DNA from: Allium sativum
Taxonomy: Eukaryota > Streptophyta > Magnoliopsida > Asparagales > Amaryllidaceae
NCBI GenBank assembly: GCA_030737875.1
Contig: CM060915.1
Coordinates: forward strand, 636,556,786-636,620,785
Length of the DNA stretch: 64,000 nucleotides
Direction of reading: 5' to 3'
The notes under the pieces are model-generated. The model worked only from the letters and a program-made list of their open reading frames with translations, was not told the origin of the DNA and did no database searches. This document shows positions 22,640 through 34,541 of this stretch, piece by piece (within the stretch, counting starts at the first letter, position 1; each line of letters starts with the position of its first letter). The position numbers and the translations under genes were made by a program.

Positions 22640-24017
22640 CATTAATGGGTCATACCAATGAAGAATATGGATGGATTGTCTTCATATTCTCTTCCGTTTC
22701 CCACGTACAATTGTCATCATCCTCACTCCATTGCACCTTGACTAGATTAACCGTATTCCTCTAAGATGTTTCATATCATTCCCCACAATGCAAAGTATAT
22801 TATGAGGCTTCGTAACTACAGACTCGACTTCTAGGTCTTTGTACCATTCCGGAGATACCACCACATTTGAATGATGCACACACTTTCATAGAAATGACAC
22901 ATATAAAACACTATGCACACTCGACATCTTATCGGGTAAATCCAATTTATAAGCGAGCTTTCTAATTCGATCGACAATCGGAAATGGTCCAAGGAACCTT
23001 GAAGCTAACTTTCATTTACTTCTGAACTTAACAACATGCTTTAACGACGAAATCTTCACGAAAACAAGGTCACCAACGTCGAATTCCAAATATTTTCGAC
23101 ATTTATCGGCATAACTCTTCCGACGATCTTGGGCTACCTTCATTTGTTGCTGAACTATCTCAATACAATCTGATGTCTCTCTGATCATCTCAGGCTCAAG
23201 CATCAACCTATCTTCAATCTCTAACCAACCAGCCGGAGAATTACACGATCTTCCATACAATGCCTCATACGGTGTCATCCCAATGCTCGACTGATAGCTG
23301 TTGTTATACGTAATTTAACTAAATGTGGATGGTCTTTCCAGGATCCCCTGAAGTCCAATACACAAACTCTTAGGAGATCTTCCAAAACTCGGTTAACCCT
23401 CTCGGTTAGACCATCAGTCTGGGGATGATACGTCGTACTCAAACACAACTCGGTTCCCAAAGTCTCTTGCAAACTCTTCCAAAATCCACTTATGAACAAT
23501 GGATATCGATCACTTACTATGCTCTTTAGGATACCATGAAATTAAACTATCCATTTAATATAAAGCTCAGCCAACCTTGTGTTGTCCTAGTCAAACTGAC
23601 AGGAATAAAGCTTGTCCTTTTGGTCAAACGATCCATGATGACCCAAATCCTTTCATTTCCTACCCTAGTTCTAGGTAGTCCATCGATAAAATCCATCGAC
23701 ATCTGCTTCCACTTCCACATAGGAACTTCCAATGGCTGAAGCAGTCTACTCGGCTTCTTCTGTTCAGCTTTCACTAACTAACAGGTCATGCATTTGGAAA
23801 TGAACTTTCCAACATCCCTCTTCATCCCTTCCCAGTAGTAGGCTCGCTTCATGTCCTCACACATCTTGTTTCCACCAGGATGAATCGTCAACTTCGAGTG
23901 ATGACATTCACTTAGAACCCCATCTCTCAATTCATCAATATTAGGAACAACCAGTCGTCCTTGTTCCCGAAGCCAACCCTCTCGATCGACCTTGAATTCC
24001 TTATCCTTTGGTTCCAA
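22640..24017 (-). pseudogene. Integrase and chromodomain remnant of element B
   Basis: Successive minus-strand blocks encode the HHCC region (23778-24017: ECHH, TIHPGGNKM, KCMTC), core start (23547-23774: [12 protein letters not shown]), core end with [19 protein letters not shown] (23275-23499), the C-terminal region (23012-23278: YEALYGRSC, RKSYADKCRKYLEFDVGDLVF) and a chromodomain (about 22690-22760: VKVQWSEDDD, TWETEENMK). The blocks are in different frames. The chromodomain Trp that is lost in element D is intact here. Confidence 0.88.
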
Positions 24018-24020
24018 CTT

Positions 24021-25340
24021 CTAGAAAATCTCGACAAGCTTTACATCACACTTTTGGCTCTCTCTGATCCTTTCGATGAGAGTAGGTCTTATCAATAAGG
24101 TTTCCAACATTTCAGTTTCTAACTCACACCGATGCCAAAAATCAAATCCTGCCAAGTACTCGAGGTGCTTACATTCCAAAAACATTGCCTCCAAACTTGC
24201 ATGTCTTCGACTCAACGCATCTACAACTACGTTACCTTTACCGAGAGTATAGGCTATACCAAAATCATATGATGCCAGACACTCTAACCACCGTTGTTGT
24301 CGAGAAAATGTACTTCAATGACTTATGATCCTTAAACAACTCGAACCGAACTACCAACAAGTAATGTCTACACATTTTTAGAGCAAATACAATCGCTGCC
24401 AACTCCAAATCATGTGTTGGATAGTTCCTTTCGTGCGGCTTTAGCTACCGACTCACATAGACCACAGCTCTATCCTTCTACATCAGTACTGCTCCAAGTC
24501 CAGTAACGCATGCATCGGTGTATCTCACCATCTCTTCAATCCCGTTTGGAATGGTCAAAACAAGAGCACTCGCCAGTTTCTCTTTCAGGATTCCAAAAGC
24601 TTGCTCACACTTCGCGTCCCATGTGAGTATTTGATTTTTCTTTGTCAATCGTGTTAATGGTGCAACTATCTTGGAGAAATCCTTGATAAACTAATGATAA
24701 TATCCTTCAATTCGAGGAAACTCTGAATATCTGTCGCATTCTTAGGTCTATCCCATTCCTGAATTGCTGACACCTTAGCGGGGTTTGCCGCTATTCCATT
24801 TCCAGAAACAACACGGCCTACGCACCTTACTTCGCTCTTCCAGAAGTAGCACTTCGAAAACTTAGCTCTTAGCTGGTGCTTTCGCAAGATTTCCAAAATA
24901 ACTTGCAAGTGCGTCTTATGCTCTTCCTCATTCCGAGAGTAAACCAGAATATCATCCACGAATACAAGCACGAACTTGTTCAACTAATCTCTGAAAACCC
25001 TGTTCATAAGATCCACAAAATACGCTGGCGCGTTCGACAACCCAAACGACATCACCAGCCATTTAAAGAAACCGGATAGTGTCCTAAAAGCTGTCTTCGA
25101 AACACTACACTTTTCCACTCTCAACTGGTGGAATCCCGTTGCCAAATCCATTTGAGAAAATACTTTGGATTTGTGATGCTAATCAAACAAGTCATCTATC
25201 CCTGGCAACGAATACTTTTTCTTCTTGGTCACCTTGTTCAACTCGCAATAGTCCACACACAATCTCAAAGATCCATCGGCCTTGGTTGCAAATACAACTA
25301 GTGCTCCCCATTCGGACTTTCACCTCTATCTCGCTGTTCC
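24021..25340 (-). pseudogene. Reverse transcriptase and RNase H remnant of element B
   Basis: 24666-24983 contains the RT catalytic motif FVDDIL and the following KFSKCYFW and NPAKVSAIQEW region. RNase H motifs continue in broken frames to about 24240. At about 25310-25330 the frame passes from MAPKEQRDRG directly into SEWGA-like sequence: about 50 bases (the KELL...FIRRSI segment present in A and D) are deleted, which also shifts the frame. Confidence 0.85.
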
Positions 25341-25564
25341 TTAGGAGCCATCCGTCTAAGATGCATGATGATAGGTTTAGCACCCTCGAACAAATCGATT
25401 CTGAACTCAATTTCACGATGCGGCGACAACCCTTTGACCTCGTCAAAGACATCATCGAACTCACTAGCGATCATCACCGATGACAAGTATTCTCGTGGAA
25501 TCACAAGTGAATATAGATAGCTTACGAAGACCCCGTCATCTGGCTTACATCTTATCATAACCAT

Positions 25565-25990
25565 TCACCCTTCCACATTCCCGACTGTCACCTCGAACTT
25601 CTCGTAATCCACTTTTTCCGCATACCTCTTGAGCCAGTCCATATACAAAATAATCCCAAACCCAACGAAGTTCAAAACAAAGAAATCACACACAAAGGAG
25701 CAACCATGACCCAATAACACTAAACCATGACAAATCATACACAAATTGGAGGAACCCCTAACCGGACTAGTCACAATCAAAGGTCTACACAAATCATGGT
25801 TTCCAAACATAAGTGGCACACAAGCTCATTACAAATGAAAGAATGTGATGCTCCAGTATTAAACAACACACGAACTGAAACATCTCTAATGGAAAGAATA
25901 CCTTGGACAACGACACTCTTCCCTTTCTCTTCCACTGTAGGAGCCCTTGAAGAAGATGGCACACCTTCCAAAGCATACACCTTCACAACC
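25565..25990 (-). pseudogene. Aspartic protease remnant of element B, catalytic Asp replaced
   Basis: The active-site motif reads LFNTGASHSF instead of LF-D-T/S-GASHSF: the catalytic aspartate is Asn, so the protease would be inactive. Downstream, the GIILYMDWLKRY segment (in 25565-25819) matches the second conserved block. Confidence 0.85.
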
Positions 25991-26953
25991 TGCTTACTCT
26001 TAGCTAGCTCTGGACAATCCTTCTTGTCATGCCCAGGCTTTCCACACTTAAAGAACTTCCTTTTATCCCTCGAGTTCTTGCAATCCTTGGAGAAATGGCC
26101 TTTCTGCTGGTAGTTAAAGCAAGTCATTTCGCCTTTTTGCTTTTTCTGTCCATCTTCCCTTTTCTGCTTTTGATGCTTCCTCCTTTTGTTATTACCACCT
26201 TGTTGTGGCTTTGGTTCCTCTTTAGTTGTAATAACAGTCTCTTCCTTAGGAAACAAACTTTCATGCCATAGAGCTTTCTCCACGATCTTCTCGTAAGTAT
26301 CATCCAAATGATCAACCAGCTGTTTCCCAAGATACTTGTCCAAGCCGATGACAAATTTCTTGTTCTTCTGGTAAGGAGTCTCGATATATAAGCCATCATA
26401 TTTGGACAATGCTTCAAAATCCGAAACATACTCCAACACTGGCCTACCATTCTGCTTCAGCTCAACGAACCTCTTGAACAGAATAGACTTCTAAACAGTA
26501 GAAATTAACTTCATCTCAAACTTGAATTAGAACTGATCCTACGAAATCTCATCTTCTGGAGTCTCGAGAATGACAAAGTTCCACCAATCCATAGCTCTAC
26601 CTTATAACTGTCTTGATGCAAGCTTCCTCTTAGTCGCATCGTCGATGCCCAAGTCTTCAAATATCTGAGTGCAAGTATCAAGCCACCCTTGAATCTCTAC
26701 AAGTAGCTCCGCCTCTTTAAACAACTTCCCTCCTAGAGTAGTGAAGTCTTTGCATAGCTTCGCAAAGTCCACGGCCCTAGGCACTTACACTTGAACTCCT
26801 ACATCTACCGAAAATGTCTCCATAGCGGATACCTTCCTCATGATCGCTGCCATCATGGCCTCGAACATAACTGGGTAATTCTGGTATACCGCCATCACCC
26901 CCTACAGGAATAGTCTCCTCCCTAGCAGTGTGTCTCGACATTCGACGACTCAT
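25960..26953 (-). pseudogene. Gag remnant of element B
   Basis: A likely original ATG at 26953 (minus) starts MSRRMSRHTAREE. 26602-26784 encodes the gag segment FAKLCKDFTTLGGKLF...GWLDTC. 25777-26439 covers the end of the capsid domain and two knuckles. Both knuckles are damaged: CFNYQQKGHFSKDC has Tyr at the second Cys, and FFKCGKPGHDKKDC lacks the first Cys. Confidence 0.82.
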
Positions 26954-27120
26954 TCTAAATCTGAAAAATAGAATAGCTAGTCCATACACGAGAAAAACTG
27001 CAAATGGAGTTCAAATGCTATTATACTATACACTAATATATTGTATACATCCATCAGAAATCAACAAATATGTCTCTCATACGTTATTACGTCCTTGAAC
27101 TTTGGCTAAAATCGATTAAC

Positions 27121-27136
27121 CAGAGCCCTAATACCA
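27121..27136 (-). other. Primer binding site of element B, mutated
   Basis: The minus strand reads TGGTATTAGGGCTCTG two bases from the LTR. Relative to TGGTATCAGAGC it carries two transitions, consistent with the age of B. Confidence 0.8.
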
Positions 27137-28554
27137 AATGTGATGACCGCCCATACCTCCCGCACTTAACAAAAGAAATAATGCACCGGAAGACGTGTCA
27201 GGCAGCTATGGACGATCATCAGGGTAAGATAAACACAAGCGGAACCTGTCATATAACTCACAGCACAAGGATAAAATGTAATAGAATATATACAATAAGC
27301 AATAATAATGAAGCAGAATTGAGCAGAATCTTAAACTTTTTCATATCATCATGAAATATCTATATAACATTGGATTACACTATAAGAGTCTGTATAAAGA
27401 TGCCTCACTACAATCACTCAAAGAACCATACAACAATCATAACAGCGAAAACAACAACTAGATATGAATAAAAGAAAACTGACACGTAAGCCTCCTGCTT
27501 GTCATCGATCTGCAACATTGCCCACTGAGATCTACTACTTGTGACCTGCTACTCAGTCTTCCCATCCACAATAGGATGAACAACCCAAGGTAATAAGAGA
27601 AAACATAAAACCTTGAGTCAGACAACAGTCTCAATGAGCGATAAAACAACTATCTAACATCATCAATAAAGTATATGAGAATAGGCAGATTAATCAACTA
27701 ATCTACCTACACATTGGAGAAGAACCCAAACTGTCTTCCCCACATCCGACAATGATAGCCTTTACAAACAATCATAATAGGAAAACATAGAAGACATAAC
27801 AACTAGTTATCAAGCGTAAACCATCCTAATCGATATCGACATCTCCCAAGCACAAGCCCTGAAGTCTAAACCAACATCATACAATCACTCAAGAGATATC
27901 TCCTTCAATGTCGGATAATCTACATAAGATGATACGAGCAAAACAATCATCACCCATGACTCTGGCTATCACCGCCAATCCTGCCTTGAAACCATTGTTA
28001 ATTGTATGACTGACCTAACTTGTCGTATGTCAAGGGCTAATGGTAACCCCGGTTCTAGCAAAACTCCGTTCACCATTCTACGACATGCATGTTTTCCTTA
28101 CTCACGAAGACAACTATGCGTTTCCACGATACCCAGGGTACTCGATCAGCTAACCTCTAGTCTTTCGGACGTCCCCATTATACCCTCTTCTTTGAGTCCG
28201 CTAGAATCTCCGATTAACGATAATTCCACAGCCTTCAATATCTCTAGCCATCCAGCTTAATGACTGTTCATAAGCTCTAGCGACTTCTCGAGCAACCATT
28301 ATCCACGAACTCACAACCTTGAGTCGTCTCCACATTCGTTGCAATTCGACAATCAACAAATACTTCGCAACACTTCGAACATTCCTTCTTGAATTTACTT
28401 CAAAGCCACTTCCATTCCCAAACCAAAATAATCATCAATTTTGGTCAATGTTTGATTCACAACGTTTCGACTTTCGCTATGAATAACAATCCACAACATT
28501 TCATTCCTTTCCACAACGTAAAAATAAACGTTGCAGTCCATCACTATTACATGC

Positions 28555-29140
28555 GCTCCACTATGAATCGGACATGTCGATCCACTATGGATCGAACGTG
28601 CCGATCTATGCCTGCGTCTTCACCAAAACATTTGACCGATCCATTCTTTTACAGCACCTCAACAACTACTACCGGTCCATCACAACAACGCATCATCCCT
28701 AAGCAACACGCTTGCCCGATGCATGCTACCGCCGCGTTTCCCGATCCATACACAATCCTTGCGACCTATCCATCAAAAATGCATTACCGATCCATCAATA
28801 AAAACTAGCCCGATCCATCGAGGAATTTCTGCCCAATCAATCACAAAGACGTGCCCGATCCACTCGTTCACACCTGCTCGATCCATAGCATAGAAATGCT
28901 ACCGATCCATACCATGTTTGATATGCCCGATCCACTACGTTAAGCTCCGCCCGGTCCATGACTTCGATGATGACCGATCCATGCAAAGTTGACCGACCCG
29001 TCACCACCAATGACCGTTCCATCAATGATTTGCACGTCCGATCCATCCTACTTTGCATTATCGATCCATACTTTCTCGGAGAAAAAGCTAGGCCGATCCA
29101 TACCAGGTTGTGACCGATCCACATGATTTCCCTCCCGATC
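28555..29140. repeat. CCGATCCA motif field in LTR B
   Basis: About 19 copies or near-copies of CCGATCCA(T/C) are spaced 20-40 bp apart over 0.6 kb, with diverged sequence between them. The homologous field in the other LTR is at 20866-21450. Confidence 0.75.
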
Positions 29141-29222
29141 CAACTCCAATCTAATTCAAAACTCATGCAAAACATTTGATTCACCAGACAATCATTCCAA
29201 ACCATCAACAAGCATTAACACA

Positions 29223-29275
29223 ATGATTATTTATCATTCAAACATACGAGATTATTTATCATTCAAACATACGAA
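29223..29275. repeat. 26-bp tandem duplication in LTR B
   Basis: GATTATTTATCATTCAAACA plus a few bases occurs twice in succession here but once in the 3' LTR (around 21537), so it arose after B inserted. Confidence 0.8.
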
Positions 29276-30049
29276 ATTCACCAAATTCATGTAAATAATA
29301 AACGAATTAAACAAATGGATCTAACTTGCAATAACACTTGATTTAAAATAGTAATTCACTGACTTAGGTTGCTAGATTAGATCCTATGGTGATCCGAATG
29401 AAAATATACATACCATGATGTAGATTTAGATGAAAACAACTTGAAATGATTAAGATCAAACAACCCATTTACTCGATTGAATCCGTGCGAGAGATGCTTA
29501 TCACTCACCAACACTTCAAATTAGCTTGAATGCTCTACAAATCCGGACAAGGAAGAACGATCTTTAAACCTCTGAATTTGATGCGACCTACTCTCTCTTG
29601 ATGTTTATCTAGCATTCCAAATGAGAAATGAAGAAAGTAACCATTTCCCTTGTCTCTACACCCCTATTTATTGCCAAACCATCAGCCCACTAATAGGCCT
29701 CACTAATCAGCTCATTAATGACTAATTAGTCTGTCCAGAAATTGTGTAGCACTAAAATAACGATTCCTTCCAAACCGCTAAACCAAATCTTTAATGTGTC
29801 TACTCTACGGAATTGTCAACATCATTTCCTTTTCAATGAAATCAATCTCAGCACCTGATTTGATCCCAGTCAAAAGTTATTACCTATAACAAAACTGATA
29901 AGGGCAAAATGTTCACAAATAAAATTGATAAAAATTATGGACATGTCTCACATCCTCATAACCAGCATATCAAAATATGAAAATGATCTGACTCTAAGGG
30001 AATTAAATAAAATTATTTTATGATCCTCGTAAAATGCGAGTCGTTACAT

Positions 30050-30054
30050 ATACC
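30050..30054. other. Target-site duplication of element B (right copy, TATAC)
   Basis: TATAC directly after the LTR terminus GTTACA, matching 6820-6824. Confidence 0.9.
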
Positions 30055-30434
30055 CTATAAGTATGCCCCTTCTCTTAACCCTAAATCCCCAGTTCATTTC
30101 AGCCTTCTGTTTTGCAATGAATCCTCTCCTCCATTTATATTTTTTTTCTTTCAAACCATTAGGAATTAGCCAAATGTCCCAACATGAAAGCTGTGGTGTA
30201 TGTTAAGGGGAAACTGCAACAAAAATATTGTGACCTAAGGTGGTCGGAGGTGGCCGGAAATTGCCACGACAACGAAGGGGATGAGTTTCGGTTTTATCTA
30301 AGATTGCGTGCAAATGATTGAGGATTAGCCAAAGTCACTAACTAGGAAGTGGAAGTTAGAGAGAGGAGATAGGGATACAACTTTATACTAGAGGGTTTGG
30401 CCTAAAAACAGCCGTGGCGGCGGCGAGGACATGA
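30055..30434. other. Non-coding flank between element B and the hAT-like element
   Basis: Begins CCTATAAGTATGCCCC (TATA-like) and contains GGTGGTCGGAGGTGGCCGG. I see no gene. It is continuous with 42283 onward when the hAT-like element is removed, and may be part of the diverged giant LTR recognised there. Confidence 0.4.
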
Positions 30435-31116
30435 ACGGAGACTAGAGATGGAAATTTAATCCGCGAAGATGGGTACCTGTGGAGACCCGCGCCTAATCGG
30501 GTGGGGTTCCCCGACTTAGCGGGTAATGGAGCGGGGCCGGAGGATCATTTCAATACCCGAAGCGGGTACGGGGCGGGTACGGAGGTAATACTATTCGCCT
30601 CATATCCGACCCGATATATATTTCCTATTAAAGAACGTGTACGTTAGGCATATATACATTAAGTAGAAACATAGATTGTTGTGCACTTGTGCTGTGTCTA
30701 TTCAGTTTAACAAATTGTATCATTTCACATGCGGCTGTGCTTATTAAATGTTATTTAATAATAACACCTATTCATATCATGCATGCTATTTGTTGTGCCT
30801 GTGTCCGTTCATTTTCCTTACTTCTTGTATATAATAAGAAAAATGAATTCATAGCATTAACAGAACACTATACTTTTTTTTATAAACACAGGAATATGGA
30901 CAAATATACATGCATGCATGACATAATTATACATTCCCGGAAACATACATAGCAACAAAAGTAACAAAACACTACTTTTTCTGCTTTTTATTTTTTTATA
31001 ACACACGAACATGGATAAACATACATGCACGCATGACATAAATATACATCTTTTTACCCTTTTTTCTAAGTTGTTGATGTGACATTGTCTAGACCATATC
31101 TTTAGCATTTAAGTGT

Positions 31117-31121
31117 ATTGT
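31117..31121. other. Target-site duplication of element D (left copy, ATTGT)
   Basis: ATTGT precedes the LTR terminus TGTAACACC at 31122 and recurs at 42088-42092 after the other LTR. Confidence 0.95.
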
Positions 31122-32759
31122 TGTAACACCCCACCTCCACTAGGATCACTCCTTAGAATGTACTAGCTTTGGAGGGGCGTTATTGTGAAGGTAAAACATG
31201 CACAGAGATATCGCAAGACAGAATATATAAAAGTAAATATAAGTAAAGCAGCGGTAGCAGATAAAAACCCATCATCATCCTCTCACAAAAAAACCAACAT
31301 AGTCAAATACATAATATCAAAATGTCATGATCCAAAATACAACATAAGTCTAGATACGTGATAACTAAATACATGGTAAAACATCAGTACTAATCCCCAG
31401 AAATAAAAGATAAGCCACAGCTAGCTCAGATCCATACATGAGCTATCCAACAAGCAAGCCAAAGATCCACTAAGCAGATGTAGCCCCTCCCTGAGAACCT
31501 GTGGGGGGGGGGGGGAAACGGAAGAAAAGAAGCGAAAGAAAATAGGTCAGTCAAAAAGACTGGTAAGCCCTACTACGATCGATCTTTAAACTAATAAAGT
31601 TAACAGTATGATGGAAACCGAGATGAACATACTGGCGATAGATAAAGGTGACATCACATAGATGAGATTAAACTTTGCACCACAGTGTACTAGCAAACCC
31701 ACAAAACAGATCTTGATCCCTTAGCCCAAACTTTGGCCCAATAATATGAAGTGACCTTAGTATAAGGTCCAGCCCAACGGTCTAGTCGATCGGCTCCCTA
31801 TAAACCTAACACGTCCAGTGTTGGTGTCCATACGGCCCACATGGATGTAGTCAGACTGCGCTGGGTCCACCTTTGGGTGTATCAAGCCCTCGGGTGTCAA
31901 CCCCAGACACCTAAGCAATAATGCACAGTCTAAACCTACTGGTACCCGTGCCTCGAGTTTGTCCAACATCGGGCTACGTGCACGTCCGTAGCCCGCCGGA
32001 CCCGCACCGCTGTACCACTCAGCCGTCGCTTTGGTCGCTTACATCCGTCCAGTAATCGTGCCCCGCCCTAACCTAGCTATAGGGTTGTGGTGATACCAAA
32101 CTGGGATTACTACTGGAACAGACCACGTTGCTAGGGTTTCTAAGAGGGTTAAGTGTGGTTTTAACCCCTCACTAATCATGGATTAAATTAGTTAAGTGTA
32201 ACTACTTAACCCTATCTAATCCTCGCATCCCCATTATTGGTTAAGTATTAGTGGGCCATGACTTAACCCTAATCATGAGGCATTAATTACTTAACGCACC
32301 CAACCTCTCACATTAGACATCCGTGGTTACCTGGGAAGATTTACACCACGTCTAGGTCTAACCTCGGGTCTTATGGTGCAACATGACCAACTACCCACAT
32401 TAGACCCCACGTTGTGGTTACCTAGGAAGATTTACACCACAACTAGGTCTAACCTCGAGTTGGCCATATCATGTTATCTAACGTCATGTCCACTTTAAAA
32501 CATATTTACAAGTTAACATATACTTGGGTAGACCTAACTTAATAGGTAAATTCCCAAGGGGTAGACCTAACTTAATAGGTAAATTCCCAATCTTTTAGTT
32601 TCATGTATTTTTAAGTTTACCCAAACCCTCCCAACGTCATTATCTCGCTTACATATTCGTCATAACGCATAAGGGTAAAAAGGTAACTTGGCATAACATA
32701 CATGGTGAACTTCACATATCATCATAATCATGCATACATGTTAAACTTGCAAATCATGT

Positions 32760-33100
32760 CATAATGAACTCGCATAAACATGCATAGCTTATTGAAACTT
32801 GCATAACATGGTAAGGTGAACTTGCATAAACATGCATAACCCATAAAACTTGCATAACATGGTAGGGTGAACTTGCATAAACATGCATAACTTATGAAAC
32901 ATGTAAAACATGGCATAGTGAATTCGCATAAGCATGCATAACTTGTGAAACATGTAAAACATGGCATAGTAATCTCGCATAAGCATGCATAACTTATGAA
33001 ACATGTAAAACATGGCATGGTAATCTCGCATAAGCATGCATAACTTATGAAACATGTAAAACATGGCATAGTGAGTTCGCATAAGCATGCATAATCAAAT
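32760..33100. repeat. 51-bp tandem repeat in 3' LTR of D, about 7 copies
   Basis: CATGCATA cores recur at about 32779, 32831, 32882, 32933, 32984, 33035 and 33086, i.e. every 51 bp. The unit includes GAAACATGTAAAACATGGCA and GCATAAGCATGCATAACT. Because 51 is divisible by three, a 17-residue cysteine-rich repeat stays open on the minus strand. The same array is at about 40860-41200. Confidence 0.92.
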
Positions 33101-33493
33101 AAACATGTACAAATCTCAACTTTCACCACATGATAACTTTAGAGTTTGCAAAGTGAAGGTAAGAGGGCTTACAAATATAAACAAGTCACAAATCCACCAA
33201 ATAAGATGAAGAAGCCCTTTGAAAACCCAAAACAAAGCTTTAAATAAGAAAACCCTTTTGCAAAATCCCAAAAACACAAGCTTAGCAAATCAAACTTGCA
33301 ACTTAATGAAGTATGCAAGTTATTAAGCATTCATACAACATAGAAAAGGTTGCATGATCATCATATCTTCATAGGATTAAACTTTGAGGAAGGTGGAGGC
33401 TAGGGATTTTAGGTGGAGGCCATTTGAGGATTCAATTTGGCATAGTTTAGTTGCTAGATTGATTAATAAGGCTTTAGGGTAGGATTAGGGGTA

Positions 33494-33501
33494 TATTTAT
33501 A
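33494..33501 (-). promoter_or_regulatory. TATA box of LTR D (3' LTR copy)
   Basis: The minus strand reads CTCTATAAATATACC. The equivalent in the promoter-bearing 5' LTR is 41595-41602. Confidence 0.45.
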
Positions 33502-33637
33502 GAGAATTAGAGTGTTTTAAGCCCTAGGATTAACCCTAGAATAGTTTTGGCCCGTCAGATCTCGGAACTCTCTAGAACCAAGCCACCCCATCAAGCCCAA
33601 ATCAAAATGGTGCACCAGGCTAGACTGCCTGGGCACC

Positions 33638-33706
33638 CCCTGTCGACAGGGCTGTCGACAGGGCAGTCGACATGCCTAGGGACCCTGTCGACAGGCCTGT
33701 CGACAT
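33638..33706. repeat. GTCGAC palindrome cluster in LTR D
   Basis: Five GTCGAC sites, mostly inside CTGTCGACAGG palindromes, occur in about 66 bp. The cluster is repeated at 41739-41807. Confidence 0.85.
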
Positions 33707-33986
33707 GCGGGTCCTGGCGGGATTTTTTCCCGCCTTGGCCCAGCTGGCCCAAATCCCTGTTTTTAATTTCAAATTTAAATCTGTTTTTACTTAGAAATTT
33801 TCTGCAAACTTCAATGGGCCTTAACTGGGTCATACGGACTCCGATTTTCGAAAACTCGGACTCTATTTCGCGTATTTTTCCGAGACGAACGCAATGGCAT
33901 AGCCCGTTTCCCTTGATTCCCATTTTATAATTTAATTCTGCCTCAATTTATGTTATAACAGATTATTGAAAATACGGGTTGTTACA

Positions 33987-33998
33987 TTCTCCCCTCCT
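33987..33998 (-). other. Polypurine tract of element D
   Basis: Minus strand AGGAGGGGAGAA adjoins the 3' LTR and is preceded by TTTCGGGGACGAAATCC, the chromovirus-type PPT context. Confidence 0.92.
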
Positions 33999-34541
33999 AA
34001 AAGGATTTCGTCCCCGAAATCTTCAAGTTAGGAAGAGCGTATCCTACCATCCAATCATCCATCTACTCAAAGCATCATCCACGAGCAATCATTGTCCTTA
34101 CAAGCTTCTAAATGCTGGATGAACATATGCAAAAGTGTGTGTATATGTACCTATTTAATGCAAAGATCAATGCAAAATATGTTAGTGAAATGTATCCATA
34201 TGTATGCAAATCCCTAACATAATGTATAATATCTACATGCGTGCTCAATCATACATCCATATGCAACATCCATGTGATTGCATACAAATTTCATTCAAGA
34301 ATAAGCATAAACACCCATGCACATGCAATATGAGGAGTGTGTGAGCCGATCTAGTGCCTAATGTGTATCATGCATCCACGAGTAACCACTTGCAAACACT
34401 TGCAACCACTCGCAACCATCAAACATAACATGTTTCAAACACATGTTTCATCCAAAGGGTTTCTACCTAAGGTTCTCATGATAAGATAGACACGATGAAC
34501 TAGATAAACTAGATAGACATGGATAGCAAAAGAAAGATATA

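Larger units (their letters stand above)
6825..30049 (-). mobile_element. Element B: complete but inactive chromovirus (Ty3/Gypsy), split by element C
   Basis: Both LTRs are present and flanked by TATAC. Without the nested element C (8239-20860) B is about 10.6 kb. The minus-strand order is 5' LTR (27139-30049), PBS, gag, protease, RT, RNase H, integrase, chromodomain, PPT, 3' LTR (20866-22435 joined to 6825-8238). A chromodomain (VKVQWSEDDD, then TWETEENMK) at about 22690-22760 identifies it as a chromovirus. The LTRs differ at roughly one position in eight over their first 200 bp, mostly transitions, so B is much older than C and D. Confidence 0.92.
27139..30049 (-). repeat. 5' LTR of element B (2911 bp)
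   Basis: Bounded by TGTGATGACCGCCC and GAGTCGTTACA and followed by the TATAC TSD. It is collinear with the split 3' LTR. It contains a GATCCA motif field and a short tandem duplication (29223-29275) absent from the 3' LTR. Confidence 0.92.
31122..33986 (-). repeat. 3' LTR of element D (2865 bp)
   Basis: Runs TGTAACACCCC to GGGTTGTTACA on the plus strand. It holds a candidate TATA box (33494-33501, minus strand), a seven-copy 51-bp tandem repeat and a GTCGAC palindrome cluster. The 133- and 99-codon open frames near 32730-33130 are produced by the 51-bp repeat and are not taken as genes. Confidence 0.95.

Noticed and set aside
32760..33100. Regularly spaced repeats suggestive of CRISPR
   Set aside because: Head-to-tail tandem repeats with no unique spacers, in a plant LTR.
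32728..33129. 133-codon cysteine-rich repeat protein (also at 40829-41230)
   Set aside because: The frame is created by a 51-bp tandem array whose length is divisible by three, lies inside LTRs, and has an equally long overlapping frame; no independent support for translation.
33591..33923. 110-codon frame in LTR D (and its copy at 41692-42024)
   Set aside because: Overlaps a similar-length frame on the other strand across the GTCGAC palindromes; typical of palindromic sequence, no domain.
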